Below, piece by piece: positions 15,603 through 25,207 of a stretch of 43,214 bases of DNA. The stretch's first letter is position 1. The number at the start of each line of letters is the position of its first letter. The position numbers were made by a program, and so were the translations under genes. This stretch comes from Phycisphaerales bacterium UBA2421 (lineage in GTDB: Bacteria; Planctomycetota; Phycisphaerae; Tepidisphaerales; Tepidisphaeraceae): the NCBI GenBank assembly GCA_002343075.1, contig DDRH01000039.1, forward strand, positions 56,979 to 100,192. The letters are read 5' to 3'. The notes beneath the pieces are model-generated. The model was not told where the DNA came from and did no database searches. It worked only from the letters and a program-made list of their open reading frames with translations.

Positions 15603-17582
15603 ATGAGCGCAGTGCAATCGAAGTACAAAGTCGAGACGCCCGTCACCCCCGCCAGCGCCACGCTGGTTGAGAAGATCCCGACGACGGTCTACTCATCCAA
15701 CATCCAGGCGTCGCGTGCGGCGGCTTACGAGATCGCCGAACTGATTCGCGCCAAGCAAGCCCGCAACGAAGTCACCGTGCTCGGGCTGGCGACGGGTAGC
15801 ACGCCGGTGGGTGTCTATCGCGAGTTGATCCGCATTCATCAGGAAGAAGGCCTGTCGTTTGAGAACGTCATGTCATTCAACCTTGATGAGTATTACCCCA
15901 TGCCTCCGACCGAGCTGCAGAGCTATCGCAGGTTTATGAATGAGCAGTTGTTTGATCACATCGACATCGACAAATCGCGCACGCATGTGCCCGATGGTAC
16001 GCTGTCGGTTGAGCAGGTGATTCGGCATTGCCAGGATTATGAGCGGATGATCAAAGATGCGGGCGGGATCGACCTGCAGATATTGGGCATTGGCCGCACC
16101 GGCCACATCGGCTTTAACGAGCCGGGCAGCACCCGCGAGAGCAAAACGCGGCTCATCATGCTCGACCACCTCACCCGCAACGACGCCGCGGGCGACTTTT
16201 TCGGCATTATGAACGTGCCGCGGCGCGCCATCAGCATGGGTGTCGATACGATTTTGAACGCCCGACGCGTGATTCTGCTGGCGTTTGGCGAACACAAGGC
16301 CTCGATTATCAAGCGGGCCGTCGAAGGAGAAGTGAGCAGCGCGGTCTCGGCTTCGTTTCTGCAACTTCACCCGAGCTGTCGAGTCGTTCTCGATACGAGT
16401 GCAGCGAGTGCACTCACCCGGTTTAAGACGCCGTGGCTCATCGGGCCGATGGACGAGTTTGATCTGAAATGGGACAAGGCGCAAACTCGCAAAGCAGTGG
16501 TCTGGCTGGCGCAGACGGTCAATAAACCGCTCTTGAAGCTGACCGATGAGGATTACAACAACTACGGCCTCGGTGAGCTGATCGCCAGCCGTGGGGGGGC
16601 GTATGACATCAATATCGAGGTGTTCAAGGCGATGCAGAACACTATCACCGGCTGGCCCGGCGGGAAGGGTCGCGAGCAGAAGGGCGACCCGCAACCCGTG
16701 AAACACGCCAGCGACGCCTTCCCGAAGCGCGTTATCCTGTTCAGCCCGCATCCTGACGATGATGTGATCAGCATGGGCGGCACATTCATCCGCCTGTGCG
16801 AGCAGGGGCACGATGTGCATGTGGCCTATCAAACCAGCGGGAACATTGCGGTGTTTGACGACGCCGCCCGCAGACACGCCGACTTCGCCGCAGAGTTTTG
16901 CCGTGAGTTTCATCTGCTGGGCGAAGGTCAGGCAAACAAGATTGAAGACCACATCGAGCGGTTTATCAGTAACAAGCAGGTGCAGGATGTTGACACGCCG
17001 GAACTGCTGAAGATCAAGGGCCTGATTCGCCGCAGTGAGGCCCGGGCCGGCGCGCGGTTTAGCGGGGTGAAGGAAGAGAACATCCATTTTCTCGATATGC
17101 CGTTTTATGAAACCGGCCGGGTGCGCAAAAAGCCGATCAGTGAGGAAGATGTGCGAATCGTCGCCGACCTCATTCGCGAGATAAAGCCCCACCAAATCTA
17201 CGCCGCCGGCGACCTGGCCGACCCGCACGGGACGCACCGCGTTTGCCTGGAGGCGATTTTTGAGGCAATCGCGCGCATGAAAGATGAGCCTTGGATGAAA
17301 GAGTGCGACGTCTGGCTCTATCGCGGGGCGTGGCACGAGTGGGGCGAGGATGAAATCGAGATGGCAGTGCCGATCAGCCCGGATGAACTGATCAAGAAGC
17401 GCGTCGCAATTCTCAAGCACGAGAGCCAGCGCGTCGCCATGTTCAGCGGGAGCGACACGCGCGAGTTCTGGCAACGCGCCGAAGATCGCAACCGTGGCAC
17501 GGCAAAAAAGTATGACGACCTCGGCCTGCCACAATATGAGGCCATCGAGGGATTTGTGAAGTGGAAGGGCCTGGGAAAGTGA
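15603..17582 (+). CDS. nagB: Glucosamine-6-phosphate deaminase fused to a PIG-L (LmbE-like) deacetylase domain
   Basis: 659 residues from ATG 15603, preceded by TGAGGA; the frame also opens at a GTG at 15528 but without support. N-terminal half is NagB: LATGSTPVGVYREL, NLDEYYPM (D95) and GIGRTGHIGFNEPGS (H168, E173). It converts glucosamine-6-P to fructose-6-P plus ammonia. The Asp found two before the histidine in E. coli NagB is Thr166 here. The C-terminal half (about residue 375 on) is a PIG-L/LmbE zinc deacetylase-type domain with SPHPDDDVISMGG (H383, D385, D386) and DPHGTHRVC (H542, H545). Fused deaminases of this size are known from Bacteroidetes and planctomycetes. The PIG-L half may deacetylate an N-acetylglucosamine derivative; that is inference. 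Confidence 0.92.
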   Translation: MSAVQSKYKVETPVTPASATLVEKIPTTVYSSNIQASRAAAYEIAELIRAKQARNEVTVLGLATGSTPVGVYRELIRIHQEEGLSFENVMSFNLDEYYPMPPTELQSYRRFMNEQLFDHIDIDKSRTHVPDGTLSVEQVIRHCQDYERMIKDAGGIDLQILGIGRTGHIGFNEPGSTRESKTRLIMLDHLTRNDAAGDFFGIMNVPRRAISMGVDTILNARRVILLAFGEHKASIIKRAVEGEVSSAVSASFLQLHPSCRVVLDTSAASALTRFKTPWLIGPMDEFDLKWDKAQTRKAVVWLAQTVNKPLLKLTDEDYNNYGLGELIASRGGAYDINIEVFKAMQNTITGWPGGKGREQKGDPQPVKHASDAFPKRVILFSPHPDDDVISMGGTFIRLCEQGHDVHVAYQTSGNIAVFDDAARRHADFAAEFCREFHLLGEGQANKIEDHIERFISNKQVQDVDTPELLKIKGLIRRSEARAGARFSGVKEENIHFLDMPFYETGRVRKKPISEEDVRIVADLIREIKPHQIYAAGDLADPHGTHRVCLEAIFEAIARMKDEPWMKECDVWLYRGAWHEWGEDEIEMAVPISPDELIKKRVAILKHESQRVAMFSGSDTREFWQRAEDRNRGTAKKYDDLGLPQYEAIEGFVKWKGLGK

Positions 17583-17586
17583 TTCT

Positions 17587-17656
17587 ATGGCCGCCGATGA
17601 ACGCAGAAGCAATCGGACGAGAGCTATCGCGTTCATCTGCATCCATTCGCAGCCAT
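17587..17656. repeat. Imperfect inverted repeat in the nagB-Gfo/Idh gap
   Basis: Inner arms GATGAACGC (17596-17604) and GCGTTCATC (17629-17637) are a perfect 9-bp inverted pair. Outer arms ATGGCCGC (17587-17594) and GCAGCCAT (17649-17656) pair at 7 of 8. It fills nearly the whole 92-base gap, so it would be in the transcript if the two genes are co-transcribed. Confidence 0.5.
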
Positions 17657-17674
17657 TTCAACTAGGAAGTATGA

Positions 17675-18733
17675 ATGATCGGCATCGGAATCATCGGTCT
17701 GGGTGTCATGGGCGGGCAGCACATCGCCGCCTACACCGCGGCGGCGGCGGTGGGGGTAGGCTGTCGGATTGTGGCTGTCGCCGATGAACGCTCCGAGCGG
17801 CGCGCCGGGCAGGCCGCGACAGCCGGGAATGTGCAGTCCGGCGGCCCGAGTTTTGATCCCGCGGTTGTCCGCGCCTACGAGAGTGCGGCGGAGCTACTCG
17901 CCGATCCCGCAGTGGAAGTCGTGAGTATCTGCACGCCCACGCCGACGCATGTTGACCTCGCCATCGCAGCGCTTCGCGCTGGAAAGCATGTACTCGTTGA
18001 AAAACCTGTTGCGATGGTCACAGAACAGGTGCGAAAACTGCTGGAAGCCTCGCAGCAGTCAGACAGGCTGATCATGCCCGCGATGTGCATGCGGTTCTGG
18101 CCGGCATGGGAGTGGTTGAAGAGCGCGATCGACTCCCGGCAGTTTGGCAGGCTCCGCTCGCTCAACCTGCAGCGGGTCGGCTCGCTGCCGGGGTGGTCAA
18201 AGTGGTTTGCTGATGAGCGCATGAGCGGCGGGGCGATGATTGACTTGCACATCCACGACGTCGATTTCATCCGTCACGCAGTGGGCCGTCCCGCCGCCGT
18301 CACGAGCGCGGGCGACGCGCAGCATGTCAGCACCATCTATCATTACGACGATCCGCGCGTTCACATCACCGCACAGGGCGCCTGGCTCTCGCCGGGCACA
18401 CCGTTTCGGATGCGATTTATCGCCGATTTTGAACAGGCGACAGCCGACTTTGACATCGGCCGGGAGAGCCAACTTCTTCTCTGCCGCGACGGAAAGGCCG
18501 ATGCGGTCGATACAGGCAAGCTCAACGGCTACGACGTCGAAGTGAGACACTTCCTCGCCGCGGTGAAGGCGCTATCGGCCCCTGGTAGTGGTGCGGGCGG
18601 TTCTTCGCGCCTGCGGGCGACGCTGAACGATGCGGTCGATGTCGCAATCATCCTCGAAACCGAGGCCTACGCCGCCGAGATCGGCAAGCGCGTGGCGATT
18701 ACTTGGGGCGTAGACGAACCGCCGGGGCATTGA
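17675..18733 (+). CDS. Gfo/Idh/MocA family oxidoreductase (second copy)
   Basis: 352 residues. ATG 17675 with AGGAAG at 17664-17669. Rossmann motif IGIIGLGVMGGQHIAAY is at the N-terminus, LVEKPVAM lies near residue 110, and GGAMIDLHIHDVDFIRHAVG near residue 190 supplies the D and H of the active-site helix. It is a cytoplasmic NAD(P)-dependent sugar-type dehydrogenase. It diverges clearly from the first copy at 14427 and is not a recent duplicate. It follows the nagB fusion on the same strand. Its 3' end overlaps by 35 bases a minus-strand DUF433 remnant. Confidence 0.88.
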   Translation: MIGIGIIGLGVMGGQHIAAYTAAAAVGVGCRIVAVADERSERRAGQAATAGNVQSGGPSFDPAVVRAYESAAELLADPAVEVVSICTPTPTHVDLAIAALRAGKHVLVEKPVAMVTEQVRKLLEASQQSDRLIMPAMCMRFWPAWEWLKSAIDSRQFGRLRSLNLQRVGSLPGWSKWFADERMSGGAMIDLHIHDVDFIRHAVGRPAAVTSAGDAQHVSTIYHYDDPRVHITAQGAWLSPGTPFRMRFIADFEQATADFDIGRESQLLLCRDGKADAVDTGKLNGYDVEVRHFLAAVKALSAPGSGAGGSSRLRATLNDAVDVAIILETEAYAAEIGKRVAITWGVDEPPGH

Positions 18734-18848
18734 CGTGCTGCCCGAGTCGCTCCAGCATAAACTCGACGGTGATCCGCGTTCTGGTAAACACGGGGTTGCC
18801 GCCTGCGGTATCGGGGTGTGACTCAATGTAACCGGGCCAATGGGACGA
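18699..18848 (-). pseudogene. Remnant of a DUF433 (VapB-antitoxin-like) gene
   Basis: A 49-codon minus-strand open stretch reads GYIESHPDTAGGNPVF then TRTRITVEFMLERLGQ. This matches the DUF433 core pattern (I.s.P...GGkPvi.gTRI.Ve.iLe.L), with the usual G of GTR replaced by R. There is no start codon, an in-frame stop (TGA 18849-18851) lies just upstream, and after about 30 core residues the sequence runs into the 3' end of the Gfo/Idh gene and stops at TAA 18699-18701. The family is usually 70 residues or more, so this is a truncated, non-functional copy. No PIN or toxin gene is next to it. Confidence 0.6.
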
Positions 18849-18935
18849 TCATGCCTCCAGATGCAGGGGCTGTATCACGGATTGCGGTTCCGGCAGGCAT
18901 CAGTGTCGGGAAAAATGTCGCCGTGACTGCGCGTT

Positions 18936-20213
<1,278 letters not shown>

Positions 20214-20264
20214 GTCGGTTTCCTCCAAAGTGATTGATTAGCTGATCAAAATTGCGAGCCGAGC

Positions 20265-20293
20265 ATTATGGCGGGAATCGGCAGGCAGGGCAA
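20265..20293 (-). promoter_or_regulatory. Promoter of icd
   Basis: On the minus strand, TTGCCC (20293-20288), 17 bases, CATAAT (20270-20265), about 50 bases before the icd ATG. Confidence 0.5.
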
Positions 20294-20393
20294 CGTCATG
20301 CGTTTGAGCGGCGAACGTACGATGCCAAGGCACCCTTCCGACGCGCGTCGCGCCTCGATCAAGAGTTATTGTAAGTCGCGTCGGCTGCCGCAA

Positions 20394-21761
20394 TTAGGGC
20401 GTCTCATCGCGCGCCAACTCGCTCAGATATTCTTCCAGGTTCGTGTAGCCGTCGCCGTCGTCGTCGCCGTTGTGGTCGGCGGTGCCTACGTTAAGCCCGC
20501 GGGCGCGTTCCCACTCATCGGCCATGCCGTCCTGGTCGGTATCAAAGTCGGCGGGCCTGGTGATGGGTTCGATCGAAGGAAAGCCGCCCACTTCCTCCAG
20601 ATCGGCGATCATCCGCCCCGTTTGCGACCGCACCTGCTCCACGATCCGTTCGTCAATCGCGTCCCGCTGCCACCAGAATGCTCCAGAGCGCTCCAGCACG
20701 CGCGCCAGCGCATCGCCGGCTGGCTCGACCTGCCCCGCCGGGACATCAAACGGTGCCTCGGCTTTGCTGATCGTGCCCTCAAACAGCCGCCAGCCGACAT
20801 CATTTCCATCAAATTTTCTGTTGCGATTGGTATCAAGCAGGTTGCCCCGCTGATAGATCACCGTCTCGGCGTTGGCACCATCAAACGCCGCATCGCCGGG
20901 CTTGTTGCTCGGGCCGTAGACGTAATAGTTTCCGATAAAATTCGTCCGATTCGGCAGCGGCTTCCTGCTGTTCATGTCGTTGGCACTGTAGCCGGCCTTA
21001 CCTTGCCAGTCGTAGATCACATTATTGCTGAAGTTGAGAATCACGCCCGTACCCTTCTCGCTCCCCAGCCTCGGCAGGCGGCTCTTGTTGTGCGCAAACA
21101 GATTGTGGTGGTAACTCACCTGCGCGTCGTCATGGTCGCTGCTGATGAGGCACCCGTAGCTGTGCCCCTTGTAGTTCAACCCTTCGGCCATGATGGAATA
21201 TTGCACGGTGACTTCTTTTGCGTCGTCGGTGACGCTGATCGCCTCATCATCCGCCCATGTCGCTGAGACATGATCGACAATCGAATTCTTGAGATAGATC
21301 GTCAGCCCGTCGTTGGTCGCCTGCTTTGGCAGCTTCTGATCGAGTCCCGGGCGGAACTTCAGATGGCGCAGGATGACATTGCTGCCGGTGAGTTTGGTCG
21401 TTTGCCCGATGATTGTAATGCCCGGCCATGGCGCGGTCTGCCCGGCGATGGTGAGGTTGGACTGATCGCTGCCGAGCCAGCCCTGTCGGCCGGGCGGTTG
21501 AAGCCGGATCACGCCGGCGACGTCGAAGACGATTGTGCGCCCTTGCGGAGGGACATTTTTCAGGCCAAATCGGAGTGTGCCGGGCCGATCGCCGTCGTCG
21601 GTCGTGGTGACGTGGTACACCTCGCCCCCGCGCCCTCCGGTGGCGTACATGCCGGGGCCGGATGCGCCCGGAAACGCCGGGAGCTTCACCGGCTGCGCAA
21701 GACAAGCGGCGTGAAACAGCGACAACATGGCCACGCCGCAGGTGACGGAGGTTCGTTTCAT
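20394..21761 (-). CDS. Secreted pectate-lyase-like polysaccharide lyase
   Basis: 455 residues from ATG 21761 (a second ATG is adjacent at 21764); GGGGG lies just upstream. Signal peptide MKRTSVTCGVAMLSLFHAACLAQ. The mature part is a right-handed beta-helix of the pectate lyase 1-like type: FPGASGPGMYATGGRGGEVY, a GTLRFGL strand, NSIVDHVSATWADDEAISV and VSYHHNLFAHNKSRLPRLG, the last matching the H-N-x-x-x-x-x-x-R-x-P-R catalytic-arginine region. The C-terminal 60 residues carry thrombospondin-3/EF-hand-like calcium loops (DTDQDGMADEWERARG, NGDDDGDGYTNLEEYL). It is predicted to cleave pectin or related uronic polymers outside the cytoplasm. Confidence 0.9.
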   Translation of the reverse strand: MKRTSVTCGVAMLSLFHAACLAQPVKLPAFPGASGPGMYATGGRGGEVYHVTTTDDGDRPGTLRFGLKNVPPQGRTIVFDVAGVIRLQPPGRQGWLGSDQSNLTIAGQTAPWPGITIIGQTTKLTGSNVILRHLKFRPGLDQKLPKQATNDGLTIYLKNSIVDHVSATWADDEAISVTDDAKEVTVQYSIMAEGLNYKGHSYGCLISSDHDDAQVSYHHNLFAHNKSRLPRLGSEKGTGVILNFSNNVIYDWQGKAGYSANDMNSRKPLPNRTNFIGNYYVYGPSNKPGDAAFDGANAETVIYQRGNLLDTNRNRKFDGNDVGWRLFEGTISKAEAPFDVPAGQVEPAGDALARVLERSGAFWWQRDAIDERIVEQVRSQTGRMIADLEEVGGFPSIEPITRPADFDTDQDGMADEWERARGLNVGTADHNGDDDGDGYTNLEEYLSELARDETP

Positions 21762-21960
21762 CATCCCCCAAGCATAACGCCGCTCCGGATGACTGATAGG
21801 AGAACTTTCGCCGAAACTGTTGGCGCGCCTCATCTCCGTTTCGCCCCGGCTTCGCATCCGCCGCTCGCGTCATTCACTCGCGCGTGCCGATGCGCAGCGC
21901 CGTCTGGAGGCAAATCGAGTTTCTCATCGCCACTTGTACATCAGTAGTCGCGATTTCCTG

Positions 21961-22113
21961 GCGCGCGCTGCGCATTCCGTTCATCGCTGGCGCAGCGCGG
22001 GGGGTAGGGGAGGAAAGGATGCACTATGAATGATGAATTGAGGAGGACGCTGCGCGCTTTGCCTGCATGCCCTGAAATGCCCGGAAATGCCCGATTTTTT
22101 GAAATGCGTACTT
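21961..22113 (-). repeat. Dispersed repeat element, copy B (inverted relative to copy A)
   Basis: On the minus strand AAGTACGCA (22113 leftwards) is followed by AAATCGGGCATTT (22097-22085), two further degenerate decamers, and later GCGCCAG, 13 bases, GCGCAGCGCGC (21991-21961). The same parts in the same order make copy A at 8121-8260. It lies in a 537-base gap between divergent genes (21762-22298) in which no convincing gene is seen. Confidence 0.6.
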
Positions 22114-22209
22114 TCTGGTATCCGGGCGACGCATTCTGGCGTTTTACGGGCAATTGTGACTGAGATGAACTTGATTTACCGGAGTGATGTGCGGCGGTTT
22201 GTCAAACCT

Positions 22210-22237
22210 TTGTCGGGCGGCCCGAAATCGGTATCAT
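22210..22237 (+). promoter_or_regulatory. Possible promoter of the DapB-like gene
   Basis: TTGTCG (22210-22215), 16 bases, TATCAT (22232-22237), about 60 bases before the ATG at 22299. Confidence 0.35.
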
Positions 22238-22298
22238 TCCCGCCTCCAAATTACATAACAGTTGCGATATTTCTCGCGCATTATTGAAAGGCAGCGTC

Positions 22299-23291
22299 AT
22301 GTTGAAGGTGATCGTCGTCGGGCTTGGCCCCATCGGACTTAATGCAGCCAAAACCGTGGCCGCGGACAAAACGCTCAAGCTCGTCGGTTTGGTCGACATC
22401 GATCCCGCGAAAATCGGCAAGTCGCTCAACGAACTGCTCGGTGCCGGCAAAGGCGGGCCGAAGGTGGTCGCCTCCATCGCCGACGCGGCGAAGCTTGGCG
22501 CGAAGGTGGCGATCGTGACGACCTCGTCGCAGTTCGCCAGGGTTGCCGCCACGCTGCGGGAGTGCATGAAGCACAAGATGCACGTTGTCAGTTCCTGCGA
22601 AGAAATGGCCTATCCGGCCTATCTCAACGCCGCACTGGCAAAGAAGATCGACGCCGAAGCGAAGAGCGCGAAGGTGGCACTGCTCGGGACGGGCGTAAAC
22701 CCGGGCTTTGTGATGGACTATCTGCCCGTGGTGCTTTCGTCGCAGGTGGCCAAGGTTACGGGCGTGCGAGCGATTCGCCGGGTGGACGCTGGCACCAGAA
22801 GAAAGCCTTTGCAGGCAAAAGTGGGCGCAACGATGACGAAGGACCAGTTTTATTCCCTCAAGGCCAAGAACGCCATTGGCCACATGGGAATTGCCGAGTC
22901 CGTCGCGCTCATTGCCGCTGGGCTGGGCCGGCGGGTGAAGAAGGGGAGCGTGAAGATCGGGCTTGAGCCGTTGCTGGCCGAAAAGCCAATCGACTCGCTG
23001 CTGGGCCGGATCGAAAAGGGCCGGGTGCGCGGCATGCAGAACACGGCGCACTGGAATGGCGAAGGGCTTTCGATCGAGCTTGACCTGATCATGGCCCTGG
23101 GCACGAAGGAACCCTACGACCGGATCGAGATCGACGGCCCGGTGCCGTTGAAGCTGCAGATCGAAGGCGGCACGCCCGGCGACACCGCGACTGTTGCGGC
23201 GATGATCAATGGCGCGCGCGTGCTGCCCACTGCAACACCGGGGCTGCATACAATGCTGACAATCCCCGTGTGCGGCGGCGGGGGACGGTGA
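22299..23291 (+). CDS. DapB-like / diaminopentanoate-dehydrogenase-like oxidoreductase
   Basis: 330 residues from ATG 22299, with GAAAGG at 22286-22291. N-terminal Rossmann motif VIVVGLGPIGLNAAKTV. The segment LLGTGVNPGFVMDYLPVVLS near residue 135 is characteristic of the dihydrodipicolinate-reductase-like family that includes 2,4-diaminopentanoate dehydrogenase. It is longer than true DapB (about 270) and lacks the usual DapB catalytic signature, so lysine biosynthesis is not indicated. A cytoplasmic NAD(P)-dependent amine or imine dehydrogenase is the best guess. It is monocistronic, convergent with the sugar-uptake operon. Confidence 0.75.
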   Translation: MLKVIVVGLGPIGLNAAKTVAADKTLKLVGLVDIDPAKIGKSLNELLGAGKGGPKVVASIADAAKLGAKVAIVTTSSQFARVAATLRECMKHKMHVVSSCEEMAYPAYLNAALAKKIDAEAKSAKVALLGTGVNPGFVMDYLPVVLSSQVAKVTGVRAIRRVDAGTRRKPLQAKVGATMTKDQFYSLKAKNAIGHMGIAESVALIAAGLGRRVKKGSVKIGLEPLLAEKPIDSLLGRIEKGRVRGMQNTAHWNGEGLSIELDLIMALGTKEPYDRIEIDGPVPLKLQIEGGTPGDTATVAAMINGARVLPTATPGLHTMLTIPVCGGGGR

Positions 23292-23490
23292 ACGGCTTGC
23301 CTCTGATGAACTTGAAACACGAAGGGCGCTAGGTACAGGAAGAAGAAGTCGAAGGAGGCAGATCAAGTAAGCGGTTGGAAATCACGCAAAAAAGGCGGAT
23401 TGACGAGCGTTATCTGGTCATTGGCGCGGCTGGCTGTGGAATGAGCGGCGTCAGATTGTTAGTCAAGGCGCAAAGAGTTGCTATGGCGCT

Positions 23491-24327
23491 TCAGCCCTTC
23501 ACCGCGCCGGCGAGCAGTCCGCGTTCAAGCCAGCGCTGCATGAGTAAATATATTGCGATCATCGGAATCACAGCCAGAACGCTGCCTGCGTAAGCGAATC
23601 GTATGTTGGCGCTGAACATGCCGAGCAACTGATCGAGCGCGACAGGAAGCGTGTAGTTGGAACTCGACTGCAGCACCACCAGCGGCCAGAGGAGGTTGCT
23701 CCAGGACGCGATCACGCTGAACACGCCGAGCGTTGCCAGGGTCGGCGCTGTCAGGGGGAGCATCACATGCCGGAAGACCTGCCAGCTCGACGCGCCGTCG
23801 ATCGCTGCGGCTTCGTCCATCTCGCGGGGGATCGAACGCATCGCCTGTCGGCAGAGGTAGATGCCAAACCCGCTGACCGCAAACGGAATGACAACCCCAG
23901 CGAGCGTGTCATACAGGTTCATCTTAACGACGGTCCGAAACAGGGGAACGAGGATCACCTGCTCGGGAATCATCAGCGTCGCCAGGATGATGACGAAGAC
24001 GGTATCGCGCCCGCGGAAGCGCGTCCGAGCCAGTGGAAACGCCGCCGCCGCCGCGAGGAAGACATTGAGCAGCGCGTGGATGCAGGTGACGATCAGCGAA
24101 TTGATGAAGGGTCGAAGCAGTCCTCCGGCCTGCCAGGCACCGGAGAAGTTGGTCGTGGTCATTTGCGCCGGCGTGGGCAGACGATTAACGGCGACAGTCG
24201 CATCCGAGACGGCCACCCCGGCAAGCCACACCATCGGCAGAACTGCAATGATTGCAAGCAGCAACGCAGCAAGAACGTTCAGCACGACAAGATGCCGCGG
24301 GGTCGTGTGTGTGGTCGCACTATGCAT
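23491..24327 (-). CDS. Sugar ABC transporter permease, MalG-like
   Basis: 278 residues from ATG 24327, with a GTG directly before it. Several membrane segments are visible (HLVVLNVLAALLLAIIAVLPMVW and others), and the EAA loop is EMDEAAAIDGASSWQVFRHVMLPL, typical of the CUT1 carbohydrate family. The start overlaps the preceding gene by 8 bases, indicating translational coupling. It is the last gene of the operon 23491-27999 and pairs with the other permease to form the inner-membrane channel. Confidence 0.92.
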   Translation of the reverse strand: MHSATTHTTPRHLVVLNVLAALLLAIIAVLPMVWLAGVAVSDATVAVNRLPTPAQMTTTNFSGAWQAGGLLRPFINSLIVTCIHALLNVFLAAAAAFPLARTRFRGRDTVFVIILATLMIPEQVILVPLFRTVVKMNLYDTLAGVVIPFAVSGFGIYLCRQAMRSIPREMDEAAAIDGASSWQVFRHVMLPLTAPTLATLGVFSVIASWSNLLWPLVVLQSSSNYTLPVALDQLLGMFSANIRFAYAGSVLAVIPMIAIYLLMQRWLERGLLAGAVKG

Positions 24328-25204
24328 CACGCACCCGCTGGACGCGCAGCTGTATGAGTGTGAACGCGAGGATGATTACAAACAGCAGCACGCCCTGCGC
24401 CGCCGCGGTGCCGTATTCGCCGTCTTGGCTGAGCGTTCGATAGATCAGTGGGACAGCGGTCTGATGCGTGATGGGTGCGCCCTGCACCGTGATGTAAAGC
24501 TCGTCAAACACCTTGAGCGCGCCGATGGAACTGATCGTCGCCACGAGCGCCAGCATGGGCCTGAGCGAAGGGAGGACGACGTGCCAGAATGTTCGATATC
24601 GGCCTGCGCCGTCGATGGTTGCTGCCTCTTCAAGCTCGCGCGGCACTGCAATCAGGCCGGCGAGAAAGACCATCATGTAGTAGCCGAAGCCCTTCCATGC
24701 AGTGACGATCATCGCGCTGATGAGTGTCCACGGATACTGCGTGAGCCAGCGAACCTGAGGAAGACCGAGCAATGAGAGTGCCGTGTTGATCACGCCATCG
24801 GTTTCATTGAACAGCACGCGAAAGCTCATCGAGGCGACGATGGCCGGCGTGACAACGGGGAGAAACAAGAGCAGGCGAAGCAGTTTCCCCCCGCGTGCCG
24901 TCGAGTGCACCACGACCGCCGCCGTGAGCGACAGCGCCATGATGATTGGCGTGACGAGCAGATAGAGAAACGAGTTCTGCAGACAAAACCAGAACCGGCT
25001 GCCGGCGATCAGGCGATGATAATTCTCCAACCCGACCCAATCCGGCCCTGCAAAGGCAGTGTAGCTTGTAAAGCTGTAGTAAATAACAGCGAGCGTGGGC
25101 GCGATGGAAAACAGCACCAGCACCGCCAGCGCCGGCGCGAGAAACCCCCACGGCGTGAGGGCGCGCCGCGAGCAAAGAGAATGGCCGGTGGATGCACTGG
25201 GCAT
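24320..25204 (-). CDS. Sugar ABC transporter permease, MalF/UgpA-like
   Basis: 294 residues. Six-helix CUT1 permease: TPWGFLAPALAVLVLFSIAP at the N-terminus, and EAA loop ELEEAATIDGAGRYRTFWHVVLPSL near residue 195. It starts three bases after the MFS gene's stop codon, so the genes are coupled. It partners the MalG-like permease downstream and the solute-binding protein at the head of the operon. No ATPase is encoded in the operon. Confidence 0.92.
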   Translation of the reverse strand: MPSASTGHSLCSRRALTPWGFLAPALAVLVLFSIAPTLAVIYYSFTSYTAFAGPDWVGLENYHRLIAGSRFWFCLQNSFLYLLVTPIIMALSLTAAVVVHSTARGGKLLRLLLFLPVVTPAIVASMSFRVLFNETDGVINTALSLLGLPQVRWLTQYPWTLISAMIVTAWKGFGYYMMVFLAGLIAVPRELEEAATIDGAGRYRTFWHVVLPSLRPMLALVATISSIGALKVFDELYITVQGAPITHQTAVPLIYRTLSQDGEYGTAAAQGVLLFVIILAFTLIQLRVQRVRDA

Positions 25205-25207
25205 GGT

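Noticed and set aside
14097..15617. A 506-codon minus-strand frame across the GHL10 start and first Gfo/Idh gene
   Set aside because: It opposes the Gfo/Idh coding sequence, which has clear family motifs, and overlaps the GHL10 signal peptide region; no recognisable domain.
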